Made by a program: the position numbers and the translations under genes. Below are positions 1-10,500 of a stretch of DNA of 64,000 bases, piece by piece. The notes below the pieces were generated by a model. The model was not told the DNA's origin, searched no databases, and saw only the letters and a program-made list of their open reading frames with translations. This DNA is from Microstegium vimineum. Taxonomy: Eukaryota > Streptophyta > Magnoliopsida > Poales > Poaceae. The DNA is taken from NCBI GenBank assembly GCA_022036555.1, contig CM039133.1, positions 9,889,894 to 9,953,893 on the forward strand. The letters are read 5' to 3'. How positions within the stretch are numbered: position 1 is the stretch's first letter; every line of letters starts with the position of its first letter.

Positions 1-1
1 C

Positions 2-1434
2 AGCATCAAGGTCCCATCTGGATTTTCCTCCAATATAAATAATATAATAAATGTGTAAGAGAAGAAATTCCTAAACTTAAAGTCTCATGACTGCCACGTG
101 CTTATGACGCAATTTCTTCCGGTTGCGTTAAGAGGAATTCTACCTCCACCCTTACGTCTAGCCACTGTGAAGCTATGTGTATTCCTCAATGCAATTTCTC
201 AGAAGGCAATTGATCCAATGGAACTAGCTGGTCTACAGAACGATGTGGTTCAGTGTCTTGTCAGCTTTGAGTTGGTTTTCCCTCCATCCTTCTTTAATAT
301 CATGGAACACCTCCTAGTTCACCTGGTCAAAGAGATTAGTATTCTCGGTCCTGTGTTCCTACATAACATGTTCCCCTTTGAAAGGTTCATGGGAGTCCTG
401 AAAAAATATGTTCACCAACGTGCTCGCCCAGAAGGAAGCATCACCAAGGGCTACGGGACAGAGGAGGTCATTGAGTTCTGTGTTGACTATATTCCCGACC
501 TTGACCCGATTGGTGTTCCTGAATCAAGACACGAGGGGAGACTTAGTGGGAAAGGAACACTAGGGAAGAAAACATATATCGGTACGGGGGATGATTATTT
601 CAACAAAGCACACTACACAGTTCTTCAAAACTCCTCCGTGGTGGAGTCGTATGTCGAGGTACACAAGAAGTTCCTACGATCCCAGTTTTCAGGGAAGAAT
701 GAAGCTTGGATTATGCGTGAACACATGAAAACTTTCGGCGATTGGTTCCGAATAAAATTTAATGGTGATGACAGTATTGATGACCAACTGTATTTGTTGG
801 CTAGACAACCATCATGGCACATCCTCACGTACAAAGACTACGAGATAAATGGAAATATATTTTACACTGTAGACCAAGATAAAAGGAGCACCAACCAGAA
901 CAGTGGTGTCCGCATAGATGCCATTGACCCAAATGGAAAAAGGCAAACATATTATGGACGCATAGTTGAGATTTGGGAACTATACTATGCACCTAATTTT
1001 AAAGTCCCTTTGTTTAAGTGCCAATGGGTGAAGATGACCGAAGTCGGGGTAACAATTGACAAGGATTATGGGATGACAACAGTGGACCTCGACACTATTG
1101 GGTACAAAGACAAACCATTCGTCCTGGCTGCTAATGTGAATCAGGTGTTCTATGTAAAAGACATGTCTACAAAACGAAAGAAAGGAAAAAACGATGACAA
1201 ATCAAGCATCAATGACCCAAGCGTCACATAGTTCTTTTAGGGAAAACAAACATTTTGGGAATTGAGAACAACTCAGACATGTCTGAACTTTACGAAAGGG
1301 ATGACCGAATTGCGCAATTCAGTGTGACCAAAGACCCAAGCATCCTTCTAAATGCCGAGGACACTCCATGGTTACGGCATGATCATGACCAAGGGACATA
1401 TGTCAAGAAGAAGATCACTAATGTGTCCGCTTGA
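2..1434 (+). pseudogene. TNP2-type CACTA transposase, C-terminal part, broken
   Basis: This is the C-terminal third of a CACTA transposase that would bind element ends and catalyse excision and insertion in the nucleus. The protein aligns by eye along its whole length with the TNP2 copy at 40.8-42.2 kb. It shows the DUF4218 region (motifs HDCHVLMTQFLPVALRGIL, FPFERFMGVLKKYV, RHEGRLSGKG) followed by the DUF4216 region (KRSTNQNSGV, YGRIVEIWELYY, TTVDLDTIGYKDKPFVLA). Two breaks are visible. An in-frame TAA at 56-58 lies before the longest open part (98-1231). A frameshift near 1215-1230 sends the frame into a TAG at 1229-1231, while the conserved tail (HIVLLGKTNILGIE) continues in another frame to TGA at 1432-1434. 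The upstream Transposase_21 part is outside the window. Confidence 0.9.
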
Positions 1435-2023
1435 TGTAGCTAGCTTAGCAGTGTGATGTCGATCAAGTGACATGTGTATTAGGCATTTTGGTCAAATAAA
1501 TAAAGATCTACATTTGTCATTGAAAAAGTTTAGTTCTAAAATGAATGATCTTGATGAGTTATAAAACCTTTGTATTCAAAAGTTTTTCATATAGGGTCAT
1601 TTAGTGTCTCATTAACAATTTTCTATTTAAGGGTACACTTAAAGGTCGCATAATTGGACAATGGATGGTGAAACACAAATAGTTTAACGTTAAAATAATG
1701 AATAAACTAATTTCCTATTGGTAACCAAGCATTTTATTTTTTTTAATTGAACAATATACTTTTGCATTAACCAAATTCTAATGGTTAGTTACATTTATAT
1801 TTGATATTATAAAAAAGGTAAAAGATTTTATGTTATACATTTTTCTAGTGTATAATAAAGCAAAAGGAAATTTAATGGTTATTTTTTAAAAATTTTGTGA
1901 CATGTATTTAATTTATTATGCAATTTACAAGACCTAGAGCAATTTATATAGATATTAAACTATATACAATACCAAAACATCTAAAACCTGCCCACTAAAA
2001 TTTCGTTTGGCGCCTAAACAGGC
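1435..2023. other. AT-rich non-coding stretch between the two genes of element 1
   Basis: No reading frame or repeat of note. It is strongly AT-rich, with several poly-T and poly-A runs, and is presumably the 3' UTR of the transposase gene and the spacer of element 1. Confidence 0.6.
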
Positions 2024-2060
2024 CTTTAGCCCCGGTTGGTAACACCAACCACGGCTAAAG
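2024..2060. repeat. Internal copy of the CACTA subterminal palindrome
   Basis: A 37-bp near-perfect inverted repeat. CTTTAGCCCCGGTTGGT is separated by AAC from ACCAACCACGGCTAAAG, with one mismatch. The same motif forms the terminal repeats of this element at 21.86-22.03 kb. Here it lies in the middle of the element, just 10 bp upstream of a TATA box. In CACTA elements such motifs are binding sites for the element's DNA-binding protein, so a regulatory role for gene 2 is an inference. Confidence 0.8.
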
Positions 2061-2070
2061 GGTGCCTACC

Positions 2071-2078
2071 TATATAAG
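2071..2078 (+). promoter_or_regulatory. TATA box for gene 2 of element 1
   Basis: TATATAAG directly follows the internal palindrome and precedes a GC-rich, CT-rich leader, the typical layout of a grass Pol II promoter. The first recognisable coding exon is at 17730, now separated from it by the inserted retrotransposon. Confidence 0.55.
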
Positions 2079-2937
2079 CCGCGACTGCCTGCCTCTCTCC
2101 TTCCTCATCTGTCTTCTCTTCAACTGACGTCGAGCTCCACCGCCACCACCTACGCCACCGCCGTTCGCCACTTGCGCCACCGCCGGGCGCCACCTCCGCC
2201 TCCGCACCGGCCCTGCACGGCCCCTCCTTGCCTCGCCTCGGCTCGCGCCCTTCCCGGTCGCCACCGCGCCCGAGCCCTGCATCGCGCCCGAGCCGGCCGC
2301 CGCGCCTCTCTCCTCCCTCTGCAGGCCGCGCCACCGTCGGCGTCGCTGCACAGCCGGCCGCCGGCTCTGCGCCACCGCCACCGCCGTCGGCCGCCTCCCG
2401 TACGCCGCCGGCTTTGAAGGAAAAAAAGAAGAAAGAAGAAAAATTACTAAATGATTTTATTAATTTATATGTTATTAGTTTCTTGTTTTCACACACTAAC
2501 ATTTTATGTATGTTTTTCTAGGTGAAGAGGAGATCGAGAAGAAGAAGAAGATCAAAGAAGGAAGAAGATACAAGGTGAATTGTGTGTAAAAAATAGAAAT
2601 AGATTTTAGTTTTAGAAATAGATTTTAGCACTTATTAGAGAGAAATATAGATTTGATATATATGTATCTTCATTATATGGCTAGTTTTAGAAATATAGAC
2701 CTTCCATTAGTTTTAGAAATAGATTAAAGCACTTAGAGAAATATAGAGCTTTCATTTGTTATAGAATTAGATACCTTTCATTATATATATTACTAGATGG
2801 ATTTGTTAGAGAAATATTGACCTTATTAATTCCATTATTGCCAGAAAACATGTATATATATGATTTGATATATAGATGGATTTGTTAGAGAAATATTGAC
2901 CTTCCATTATTATTGTTAGTAAACATGTATATATTTG
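2079..2937 (+). other. GC-rich leader and intron of element 1 gene 2
   Basis: From 2100 to 2420 the strand is a CGCC/GCC-rich leader; its open frames on both strands are low-complexity Arg/Pro products and not believable proteins. A short exon-like purine block at 2521-2574 is flanked by a pyrimidine tract ending in CTAG and by AAG|GTGAAT, so it may be a spliced leader exon. From 2575 on the sequence is AT-rich intron-like DNA with repeated TTTTAGAAATAGAT and GAGAAATAT phrases. Confidence 0.45.
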
Positions 2938-3369
2938 TACCCTAAACCTAAACCCTAAACACTTTTATTACACACACACACACTACTTAGTGTCTACCCT
3001 AAACCCCTAAGTTTCTAAACCCTATAGATATACATCATAAGTGTCTACCCTAAACCATAAACACTTTTTATTACACACACACTACTTAGTGTCTACCCTA
3101 AACCCCTAAGTTTCTAAACCCTATAGATATACATCATAAGTGTCTACCCTAAACCCTAATTGTATAGATCTTTCATTTGTTAGACCTTTCATTTGTTTAG
3201 GGTTTACACACACTCGAAGTGCCTACCCTAAACCCTTTTATTAGTCACACAAAGACTAAGTGTCTACCCTAAGTGTGCCTATAAACCCCTAAGTGTCTAC
3301 CCTAAACCCTTTTATTAGTCACACAAAGACATTGTGTCTACCCCAAATGTGCCTAACTCTAAGTGTCTA
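2938..3369. repeat. CCCTAAA-rich minisatellite, left part
   Basis: A degenerate tandem array built from phrases such as AGTGTCTACCCTAAACCC, CTTTTATTAGTCACAC and CACTACTTAGTG. It begins with three close copies of the plant telomere word CCCTAAA (2939-2961). The array lies in an intron of the CACTA gene 2 and is cut by the copia insertion; it resumes at 17364. Confidence 0.75.
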
Positions 3370-3639
3370 TGTAGAATCATGGACCCTTGTGTTTAGGCGA
3401 TTAACGACAATACCAGATCACTATGACTAACGTGTGTTTTGCAGAGACAAAGTCTTTTATGTTAGGTCATGAGTGATGTGTTTTGAATGGGCTTAATGGG
3501 TATTCATGCCCCCAAGATGGAAATCGTTTCGGTTGCAAAGGATGGAGATTCTCGACGAAGACTAGGCTAGTTCTTAGTGCCATAAGGTTGAGAAGGGCAC
3601 TAAGTATAGCTAGGGCTTTTGTTTTTCCTTTGACCGTAC

Positions 3640-3646
3640 TATAAAG
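3640..3646 (+). promoter_or_regulatory. LTR promoter TATA box
   Basis: TATAAAG after a pyrimidine-rich stretch, about 270 bp into the LTR. This would start the genomic RNA of the retrotransposon near 3670, which would make roughly 300 bp U3 and place the hairpin field inside R/U5. The same box is at 15956-15962 in the 3' LTR. Confidence 0.6.
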
Positions 3647-3823
3647 GGGGGTATGAGGTCAGTAGCTTGACCTAGGAGAGTTTAGGAAAGTGGGTATATG
3701 CACACTTGTCACAACTAGTCCTAGAGACCTTGCTTTCAGCCCTTGATAAACCCTAGAAGTGGTAGGAGCAAAGTCCCTTGAGAAACCTTAGCAAAAACGG
3801 TTGATAGAGAGGGAGAAAGAGGC

Positions 3824-4290
3824 TCCGGACCTCTCTGCTAAGTAGGCACCGGACCAAATAAAGTAGTCCGGTGGTCACTGACTTAGGCAGATTCTCAGCT
3901 CGAGGAGCTCCGGACCACCTGGCTGGAAAGCACCGGACCATAGGAGAGTGGTCCGGTGGCTTGGTTCAGAGAGTCAGAAGGCTCCGGACTAGTCCGACGG
4001 TGTGTCCGACGGCTAGTCCGACGCCTCAAGACAGGAAGTTTGGTCTATGCAAAGAGCACCCTGGCTCCGGACCAGAGCATCGGACCAGGGCACCGGACCA
4101 AGGAGAGTGGTCCGGTGGTGTGTAAAAGAGAGATCAGTTTTCACTCAGAGAGCACTGAGGCTCCGGACCAGTGCGTCGGACCAGTGCGTCGGACCAAGCA
4201 GAGTAGTCCGACGGTGCTTGAGTTTGGAACGAGAGTGAGCTCCGGACCAGTGTCCATGGTCCGGTGGTGTGAGCTCCGGACTAGTCCGGT
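3824..4290. repeat. Field of CCGGACCA / TGGTCCGG hairpins in the LTR
   Basis: About twenty copies of CCGGACC, TCGGACC or their complements, many as perfect short hairpins. Examples are CACCGGACCA (3931-3940) pairing with TGGTCCGGTG (3949-3958) across an 8-base loop, and 4091-4100 pairing with 4108-4117 across 7 bases. The motif recurs in the internal spacer at 11.23-11.56 kb. Function unknown. Confidence 0.8.
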
Positions 4291-5049
4291 GGCTACGCAG
4301 AGAGTAGAAAAAGTGGAAAACGGCTAGTTTTGGAGGTGGGGACTATTTATAGTTGCCTCCTTGGACCTTAGAGGGTCTCTTGGCCATTGTTTCAGCTGGT
4401 GACATCTTGGAAAATCTTTTGGAGAGCCAAGAGTCTAGTGAGGGAGAGATTAGAGAGAGTTCATCTTGTTCTTCCCTCCTAGAGTGATTAGGAGTGACTT
4501 GTGTGCATCCATCCACCTTCCTATCCTTGAGTGGGTCAAGTGAAGGTCTTGTGCTTGTTACTCTTGGTGTTCGACAACACCTAGACGGTTTGGTGGTGTT
4601 CGGAGGAAGTGACCGTCGGGAGATTGTTGACGGCTCTTCTCCAAGCTCTTGTGATCGGTTGTGGGCGATTCACCGAGCCGGAGTGGCGAAGAATCAGCCC
4701 GTAGAGAGCACTCTACCCTTGCGCGGGTAGAGGGGGAGCGATACCTTGCGAGGTGCTCCAATGAGGACTAGGGGGGTGTGTCGACACCTCGATACCTCGG
4801 GAAAAAATCGCTGCGTCCATGAGATTCTCTTTTCCCTAGCTCTTTACTTTTCCGTCTTGTTTTTACCTTTCCTACTAGAATTGCTTAGGTTGTTTTTATT
4901 TCCTATGAACTGCTACCGCTTTCTAGTTAGGACACACGGACGGTAGGCACTAGAGGGTGATTGGCATTTGATAGGTTTTTATATTTGCTTTAGAAATTTA
5001 AAACAAACCCAATTCACCCCCCCCTCTTGGGCATCTTGATCCTTTCATT

Positions 5050-5061
5050 TGGTATCAGAGC
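5050..5061 (+). other. Primer binding site, initiator Met tRNA
   Basis: TGGTATCAGAGC begins three bases after the 5' LTR. It is complementary to the 3' end of plant initiator methionine tRNA, the usual primer for Ty1/copia minus-strand DNA synthesis. Confidence 0.92.
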
Positions 5062-5099
5062 GTGGTTGCTCTAAATTAGGCTTCACCGCCTAGAGCAAG

Positions 5100-7496
5100 A
5101 TGTCCCATGGGGATGGACCGCCACCCATATTCGATGGGGATGACTTTCCGTATTGGAAAGTGCGGATGGAGGCCTACCTTGAGGCCGTGGATGTCGGCGT
5201 TCACAAAGCCGCCACCCAAGGTGGATCGGTGTTCGCCGAGGACCCGTACTTTGAGAAGAATAATGCCAAGGCAAAGAATATTCTTTTCCGTGGCATTTGC
5301 AAGGATGTGTTCAACCGTGTGCGGAATTGCAAAACCGCGCATGAGATTTGGACAAACATTTGTGCTCTTCACGAGGGCACTAAATGTGAAAGAGAAGAGC
5401 GCTATCACCTTATCATTGCTAAGTTAAATGCTTTCACCATGCTATCTCATGAAAATGCTAATGAAATGTATTCTCGCTTGAATGTGCTTGTAGAAGAGTT
5501 GAATGGCCTTGGACTCTCTCAAATGACACCGGCCGATGTGGTGCGCAAGATACTTTGTGTCCTTCCAATAGACAAGTATAGCCACATCGTCACGGTTCTT
5601 CATCAAGGCGATCTCTCCGCAACTACACCAACACAAGTGTTGGGCAAGATCAATGCTCATGAGATGTACATGAAGATCAATGATGGAACTTCATCATCCT
5701 CCAATAAGAAGGAGAAGGAAGAAAAGAAGGACTTGGCTCTCAAGGCATCTTCCAAGGAGAAGTGCAAGATTCAATATGTTGTTGAGAGCACAAGTGATTA
5801 CGATGATGAAGACAACATCGCTCTCATGGTGAAGAAGACCGCCAAGATGTTGAAGAGGCTAAACAAGAATGGAGTCAAATTTGACTCAAAGAAGAAGAAA
5901 TTCTTCACAAGCTCTTCAAGGAAGCCAATCTCCCAAATGAAGTGCTACAATTGCGGCACCCTTGGTCATCTAGCCCATGCATGTCCCGAAGAGAAGAAAG
6001 ACAAGTTCAAGAACAACAAGTTCAAGAACTTCAAGAAGAACAAGGGCGGCAATGATGACTCAAGTGATGACAACAAGAAGCAAGACAAGCCATACAAGAA
6101 GAAGAAGAACTTCAACTTCCACAAGAAGAAGAAGGATGGCAAGGCTTACATTGTGGGTGATTGGCTCACCGACATTGATGATTCAAGCGACTCCTCCGAT
6201 GATGAGAGTGAAGAAGAGAAGGTGGCCGCTTTGGTGATTGGTTCTTCGATTCCACCGCCACCTCCTCCTTCATCGCCGGGGTCATCCTCTACACACCTAT
6301 GCCTTATGGCTAAAGGTGACAAGAAGGTACAAAAAGAGGATGATGGTGATGACCTCTCTAGTGAAGATAGTGATGATGAAGAAGCACCTTCCTATGATGA
6401 ACTAATTAAAATTTGCAACAAATATGCTAGCATCATAAGGAAGTACAAGAGTAAAAATGACAAACTTCTTGAAATCAAGGAAAACTTGCATGATAAGCTT
6501 GATAACTTGTCTAATGCTAATGATGATTTGAAGCTCGAGATTAACTCTCTCACATCTAGCACTAGGGAGCTCAAAGCCTCTCTTAAGCAAGCCAATGAGA
6601 AACATGATAAGCTTGAGAGGTCTTCCCAAGAGCTCCTCACAAGGTTTAACTTGCTAAAAGATGACTACAATCAAGTGAAAAGTGATCATGGCACACTAGT
6701 TGTAGCAAATGAATTACTTACTCAAGAACTTACACATGTTGCTACTAACCCATGTGCTAAGTGTGCAAGTGCTACCTCTTGTGATATCGAGCTTGATGAT
6801 GTGGCTCTTGAGCAAAGTGCAAAGTGCAAGGGCAAGAGAGTTGTAGAAGCCAACAAGTATGATGATTATGTGAAGATGAGTGAAGAGAACTCAAAGCTCA
6901 AGGAAGAGCTCATCAACCTCAAGGCAAACAATCCCTTCATCATCAAGCCGGTTCAAGAAGAAGACAAAGATACTATCACCTTGATCAACTCTCTTCGAGA
7001 AGAAATTGCCAAGCTCAAGAATGACAAGACCAAGCTTACAAGTGGCCTTGAAAAGTTCACCAAGAGCCACAACCTCCAAAGTGAGCTTCTAATGAGCACC
7101 ATCATGAAGAGTGACAAGACCGGTATTGGATACAAGGAGAATCAAGTGATGAAGGCCAAGGTCAAGATTGAAGCCAAGAACTACTACAAGAACAAGTACA
7201 ATGGCTACAATCAAGAGAAGCCAAAGCCGAAGCCTAAGAGGTGCCTTGGATGTGGACAAATTGGTCATCTATCATTTCAATGCAAGACTCCACTTCCCAA
7301 GACCTTGCCCAAGCACACTAGGCCATTTGCTCATGATGCTCACTATGTCATCAACAAAGATTCCAAGGGTAGACCACTTGTGGTGTTTCTTGGACCACCA
7401 ATGAAGAACAAGCCTAGGGTTCTTTGGGTTGCTAAGGAGTTGGTTGACAAGGCAATGGGGCCCCGCACTAAGGGGGTTCCCAAACAACAAGCTTAA
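5100..7496 (+). CDS. gag: Gag polyprotein of the copia element
   Basis: A 798-residue nucleocapsid precursor that would form the cytoplasmic virus-like particle and package the RNA. The ATG at 5100 is the first start after the primer site. The N-terminus (PPPIFDGDDFPYWKVRMEAYL region) and the UBN2-like gag core (about residues 60-200) are typical of copia Gag. A CCHC zinc knuckle is at residues 282-295 (CYNCGTLGHLAHAC). It is followed by Lys-rich and Asp/Ser-rich linkers and a long coiled-coil-like stretch (about 440-670). A second CCHC knuckle lies at 715-728 (CLGCGQIGHLSFQC). The frame is fully open. It is about twice as long as a simple copia Gag, as in SIRE/Maximus elements. It ends in TAA; pol follows 22 bp later in another frame. 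Confidence 0.92.
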   Translation: MSHGDGPPPIFDGDDFPYWKVRMEAYLEAVDVGVHKAATQGGSVFAEDPYFEKNNAKAKNILFRGICKDVFNRVRNCKTAHEIWTNICALHEGTKCEREERYHLIIAKLNAFTMLSHENANEMYSRLNVLVEELNGLGLSQMTPADVVRKILCVLPIDKYSHIVTVLHQGDLSATTPTQVLGKINAHEMYMKINDGTSSSSNKKEKEEKKDLALKASSKEKCKIQYVVESTSDYDDEDNIALMVKKTAKMLKRLNKNGVKFDSKKKKFFTSSSRKPISQMKCYNCGTLGHLAHACPEEKKDKFKNNKFKNFKKNKGGNDDSSDDNKKQDKPYKKKKNFNFHKKKKDGKAYIVGDWLTDIDDSSDSSDDESEEEKVAALVIGSSIPPPPPPSSPGSSSTHLCLMAKGDKKVQKEDDGDDLSSEDSDDEEAPSYDELIKICNKYASIIRKYKSKNDKLLEIKENLHDKLDNLSNANDDLKLEINSLTSSTRELKASLKQANEKHDKLERSSQELLTRFNLLKDDYNQVKSDHGTLVVANELLTQELTHVATNPCAKCASATSCDIELDDVALEQSAKCKGKRVVEANKYDDYVKMSEENSKLKEELINLKANNPFIIKPVQEEDKDTITLINSLREEIAKLKNDKTKLTSGLEKFTKSHNLQSELLMSTIMKSDKTGIGYKENQVMKAKVKIEAKNYYKNKYNGYNQEKPKPKPKRCLGCGQIGHLSFQCKTPLPKTLPKHTRPFAHDAHYVINKDSKGRPLVVFLGPPMKNKPRVLWVAKELVDKAMGPRTKGVPKQQA

Positions 7497-7518
7497 TTCC
7501 AAGATTGCTTGTGTGTAG

Positions 7519-10500
7519 GTGAACTACAAGACCGGTGGGAGCCATTGGGTAATTGATAGTGGTTGCACTCAACACATGACCGGCGACCCCCGGATGTTCA
7601 CCACACTTGATGAGGATTGTGCAAATCAAGACAAAATTACTTTTGGGGATAATTCAAAGGGCAAAGTTCAAGGGTTAGGCAAAGTGGCTATCTCCCAAGA
7701 TCAATCAATCTCAAATGTCTTGCTAGTACAATCATTGAGCTTCAACTTGCTATCGGTTGGTCAACTTTGTGATCTCGGTTTTCATTGTCTCTTCACACCA
7801 AATGAGGTGGTTGTGACCAAGATTGAAGATTCATCAATGATATTCAAAGGGTTCCGGCACAACAACCTCTACTTAGTGGACTTCACTTCCAATGAAGCAA
7901 ACTTGCAAGCGTGTCTATTCTCCATGAATTCTTTGGGTTGGCTATGGCATAGAAGATTAGCTCATGTGGGCATGTCAACCTTGAAGAAGCTAGTCAAGAA
8001 GGAAATGGTTAGAGGAATCAAGGATGTGGTGTTTGAGAAGGACAAACTTTGTAGTGCATGTCAAGCCGGCAAGCAAGTAGCAAACACTCATCCAACCAAG
8101 GCCTTCATGTCAACCTCAAGAGTCCTAGAGTTACTACACATGGACTTATTCGGCCCTACCACCTATGCTAGTCTTGGAGGAAATCTCTATTGCTTAGTGG
8201 TAGTGGATGACTACTCTCGGTACACTTGGGTGTTCTTTCTTCAAGACAAGGGAGAGACACAAGGCATCTTCAAGAAATTTGCTACAAGAGCTCAAAATGA
8301 ATTTGATGTGAAGATCAAGAAGATTAGAAGTGACAATGGCACCGAGTTTGTGAACACAAAGATTGAAGATTATTGCGATGAAGTTGGGATCAAGCATGAG
8401 GTGTCCGCCACATATACTCCACAACAAAATGGTGTAGTAGAGAGGAAGAACCGGACACTCATAACACTAGCAAGGTCTATGCTTGATGAGTACAACACTC
8501 CCGAGAAGTTTTGGGCAGAGGAAATCAACACCGCTTGCTATGCGGCAAACCGTCTCTTCGTCCAAAGGCTATTAAAGAAGACCCCCTATGAGCTTGTAAA
8601 TGGGAAGAAGCCGGATATTTCATTCTTTCGGGTGTTTGGGTGCAAGGTGTACATCTACAAGAAGCGCCAACACTTGGGTAAATTCCAACGGCGGTGTGAC
8701 ATTGGTTTCCTTGTTGGTTATTCACTTAAATCCAAGGCATATCGTGTATTTAACAAAGCCACCGGCTTAGTTGAAGAAACGTATGACTTGGAGTTTGATG
8801 AAACTAATGGCTCCCAAGGAGCGCTTGAGGATATTGATGTAGGTGATGAACCCCTGAGGGAGGCAATGAAGAATATGCCAATTGGTGCTATCAACCCGCA
8901 AGAGGTGGAAGAAGTTGAAGATGAAGCAAATAAAGATCCCTCTCCACCTCACACGCCTCAAGTTGATGAAGGAGATCAAGTGAGAGAAGCTCAAGAAGAC
9001 ACTCACATTCCTCAAGATCAAGCCGAGGCCGAAGCAAGCAATGTTGAAGCACCACATCCTCCTCCTCAAGAAACAAATAGAAAATCAACATCCATCCTTC
9101 AAGCTCACCCCCATGATCAAATCATAGGGAATCCATCAAAGGGAGTAATGACTCGCTCTAGACTTGCATCCTATGTTGAACATCACTCGTTTGTTTCCTT
9201 TGTTGAGCCTACTAGTGTAGAAGAAGCACTTGCGGATCCAGATTGGGTGAATGCCATGCATGAAGAACTCAACAACTTCACCCGGAACCAAGTGTGGACA
9301 CTTGAAGAGAAGCCAAATGATGCAAGAATCATAGGCACCAAGTGGGTGTTTAGGAACAAGCAAGATGATCAAGGCGTGGTTGTGAGGAACAAAGCAAGAT
9401 TGGTGGCAAAAGGGTTCTCTCAAGTAGAAGGACTTGATTTTGGAGAGACCTTTGCTCCGGTTGCAAGACTTGAAGCCATCCGTATCCTTTTGGCGTATGC
9501 TTCACATCACAAAATGAAACTCTTTCAAATGGATGTGAAGAGCGCCTTCTTAAATGGTTTCATAAATGAACTTGTTTATGTTTCACAACCTCCCGGGTTT
9601 GAAGACCCAAACTTGCCTAATCATGTGTATAGGTTGTCCAAGGCACTCTACGGTTTGAAGCAAGCTCCAAGAGCTTGGTATGAGAGGCTAAGGGACTTCC
9701 TAATCAAGAAGGGCTTCAAGATCGGGATCGTCGACACTACACTATTCACCAAGAAGCTTAATGGAGAAATCTTTGTTTGCCAAGTATATGTCGATGACAT
9801 TATATTTGGGTCAACAAATCAAGACCATTGCAAGGAGTTTGGTGACTTGATGTCCAAGGAGTTCGAGATGTCAATGATTGGCGAGCTAACCTTCTTCCTC
9901 GGTTTTCAAGTGAAGCAAATGAGAGAAGGGACATTCATCTCTCAAGAAAAGTACACTTATGATCTACTTAAGAAGTTCAAGATGGAGGATTGCAAGCCAA
10001 TCAAGACCCCAATGCCTACTAATGGGCATCTCGATCTCGATGAGGGAGGTAAACCGATCGACCAAACTCTATATCGTTCTATGATCGGTAGTTTACTTTA
10101 CCTCACCGCATCTAGGCCGGATATCATGTTTAGTGTGTGTATGTGTGCTAGGTTTCAAGCAAACCCTAAGGAGTCGCATCTTTGTGCGGTTAAAAGAATC
10201 CTTAGGTACTTAAGGCACACCCCTAGCATGGGTCTTTGGTATCCCAAAGGAGCTCCCTTCCAACTAGTTGGTTATTCCGATTCGGATTTTGCCGGGTGCA
10301 AGGTTGATAGGAAGAGTACCTCCGGCGGGTGCCACATGCTAGGAAGATCACTTGTTTCTTGGTCCTCAAAGAAGCAAAATAGTGTGGCATTGTCAACCGC
10401 CGAGGCGGAATACATTGCCATGGGAGCAAGTTGTGCACAAATCTTATACATGACCCAAACACTCTTTGATTACGGCGTGTTTTTAAAAGAAGTTCCACTT

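Larger units (their letters stand above)
3370..5047 (+). repeat. 5' LTR of the copia element
   Basis: Same length as the 3' LTR (15686-17363) and nearly identical to it; offset 12316. It carries the promoter TATAAAG at 3640-3646 and, downstream of it, a dense field of CCGGACCA/TGGTCCGG inverted repeats. Short open frames on both strands recur identically in the 3' LTR because of the duplication; they have no recognisable domain and are not annotated as genes. Confidence 0.96.

Noticed and set aside
2939..2961. True telomere sequence
   Set aside because: Only three irregular CCCTAAA words inside a degenerate minisatellite within a transposon intron.
3753..4761. Several open frames of 60-120 codons in the 5' LTR, repeated at 16069-17077
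   Set aside because: They recur only because the LTR is duplicated, follow the CCGGACCA repeat composition and contain no recognisable domain.
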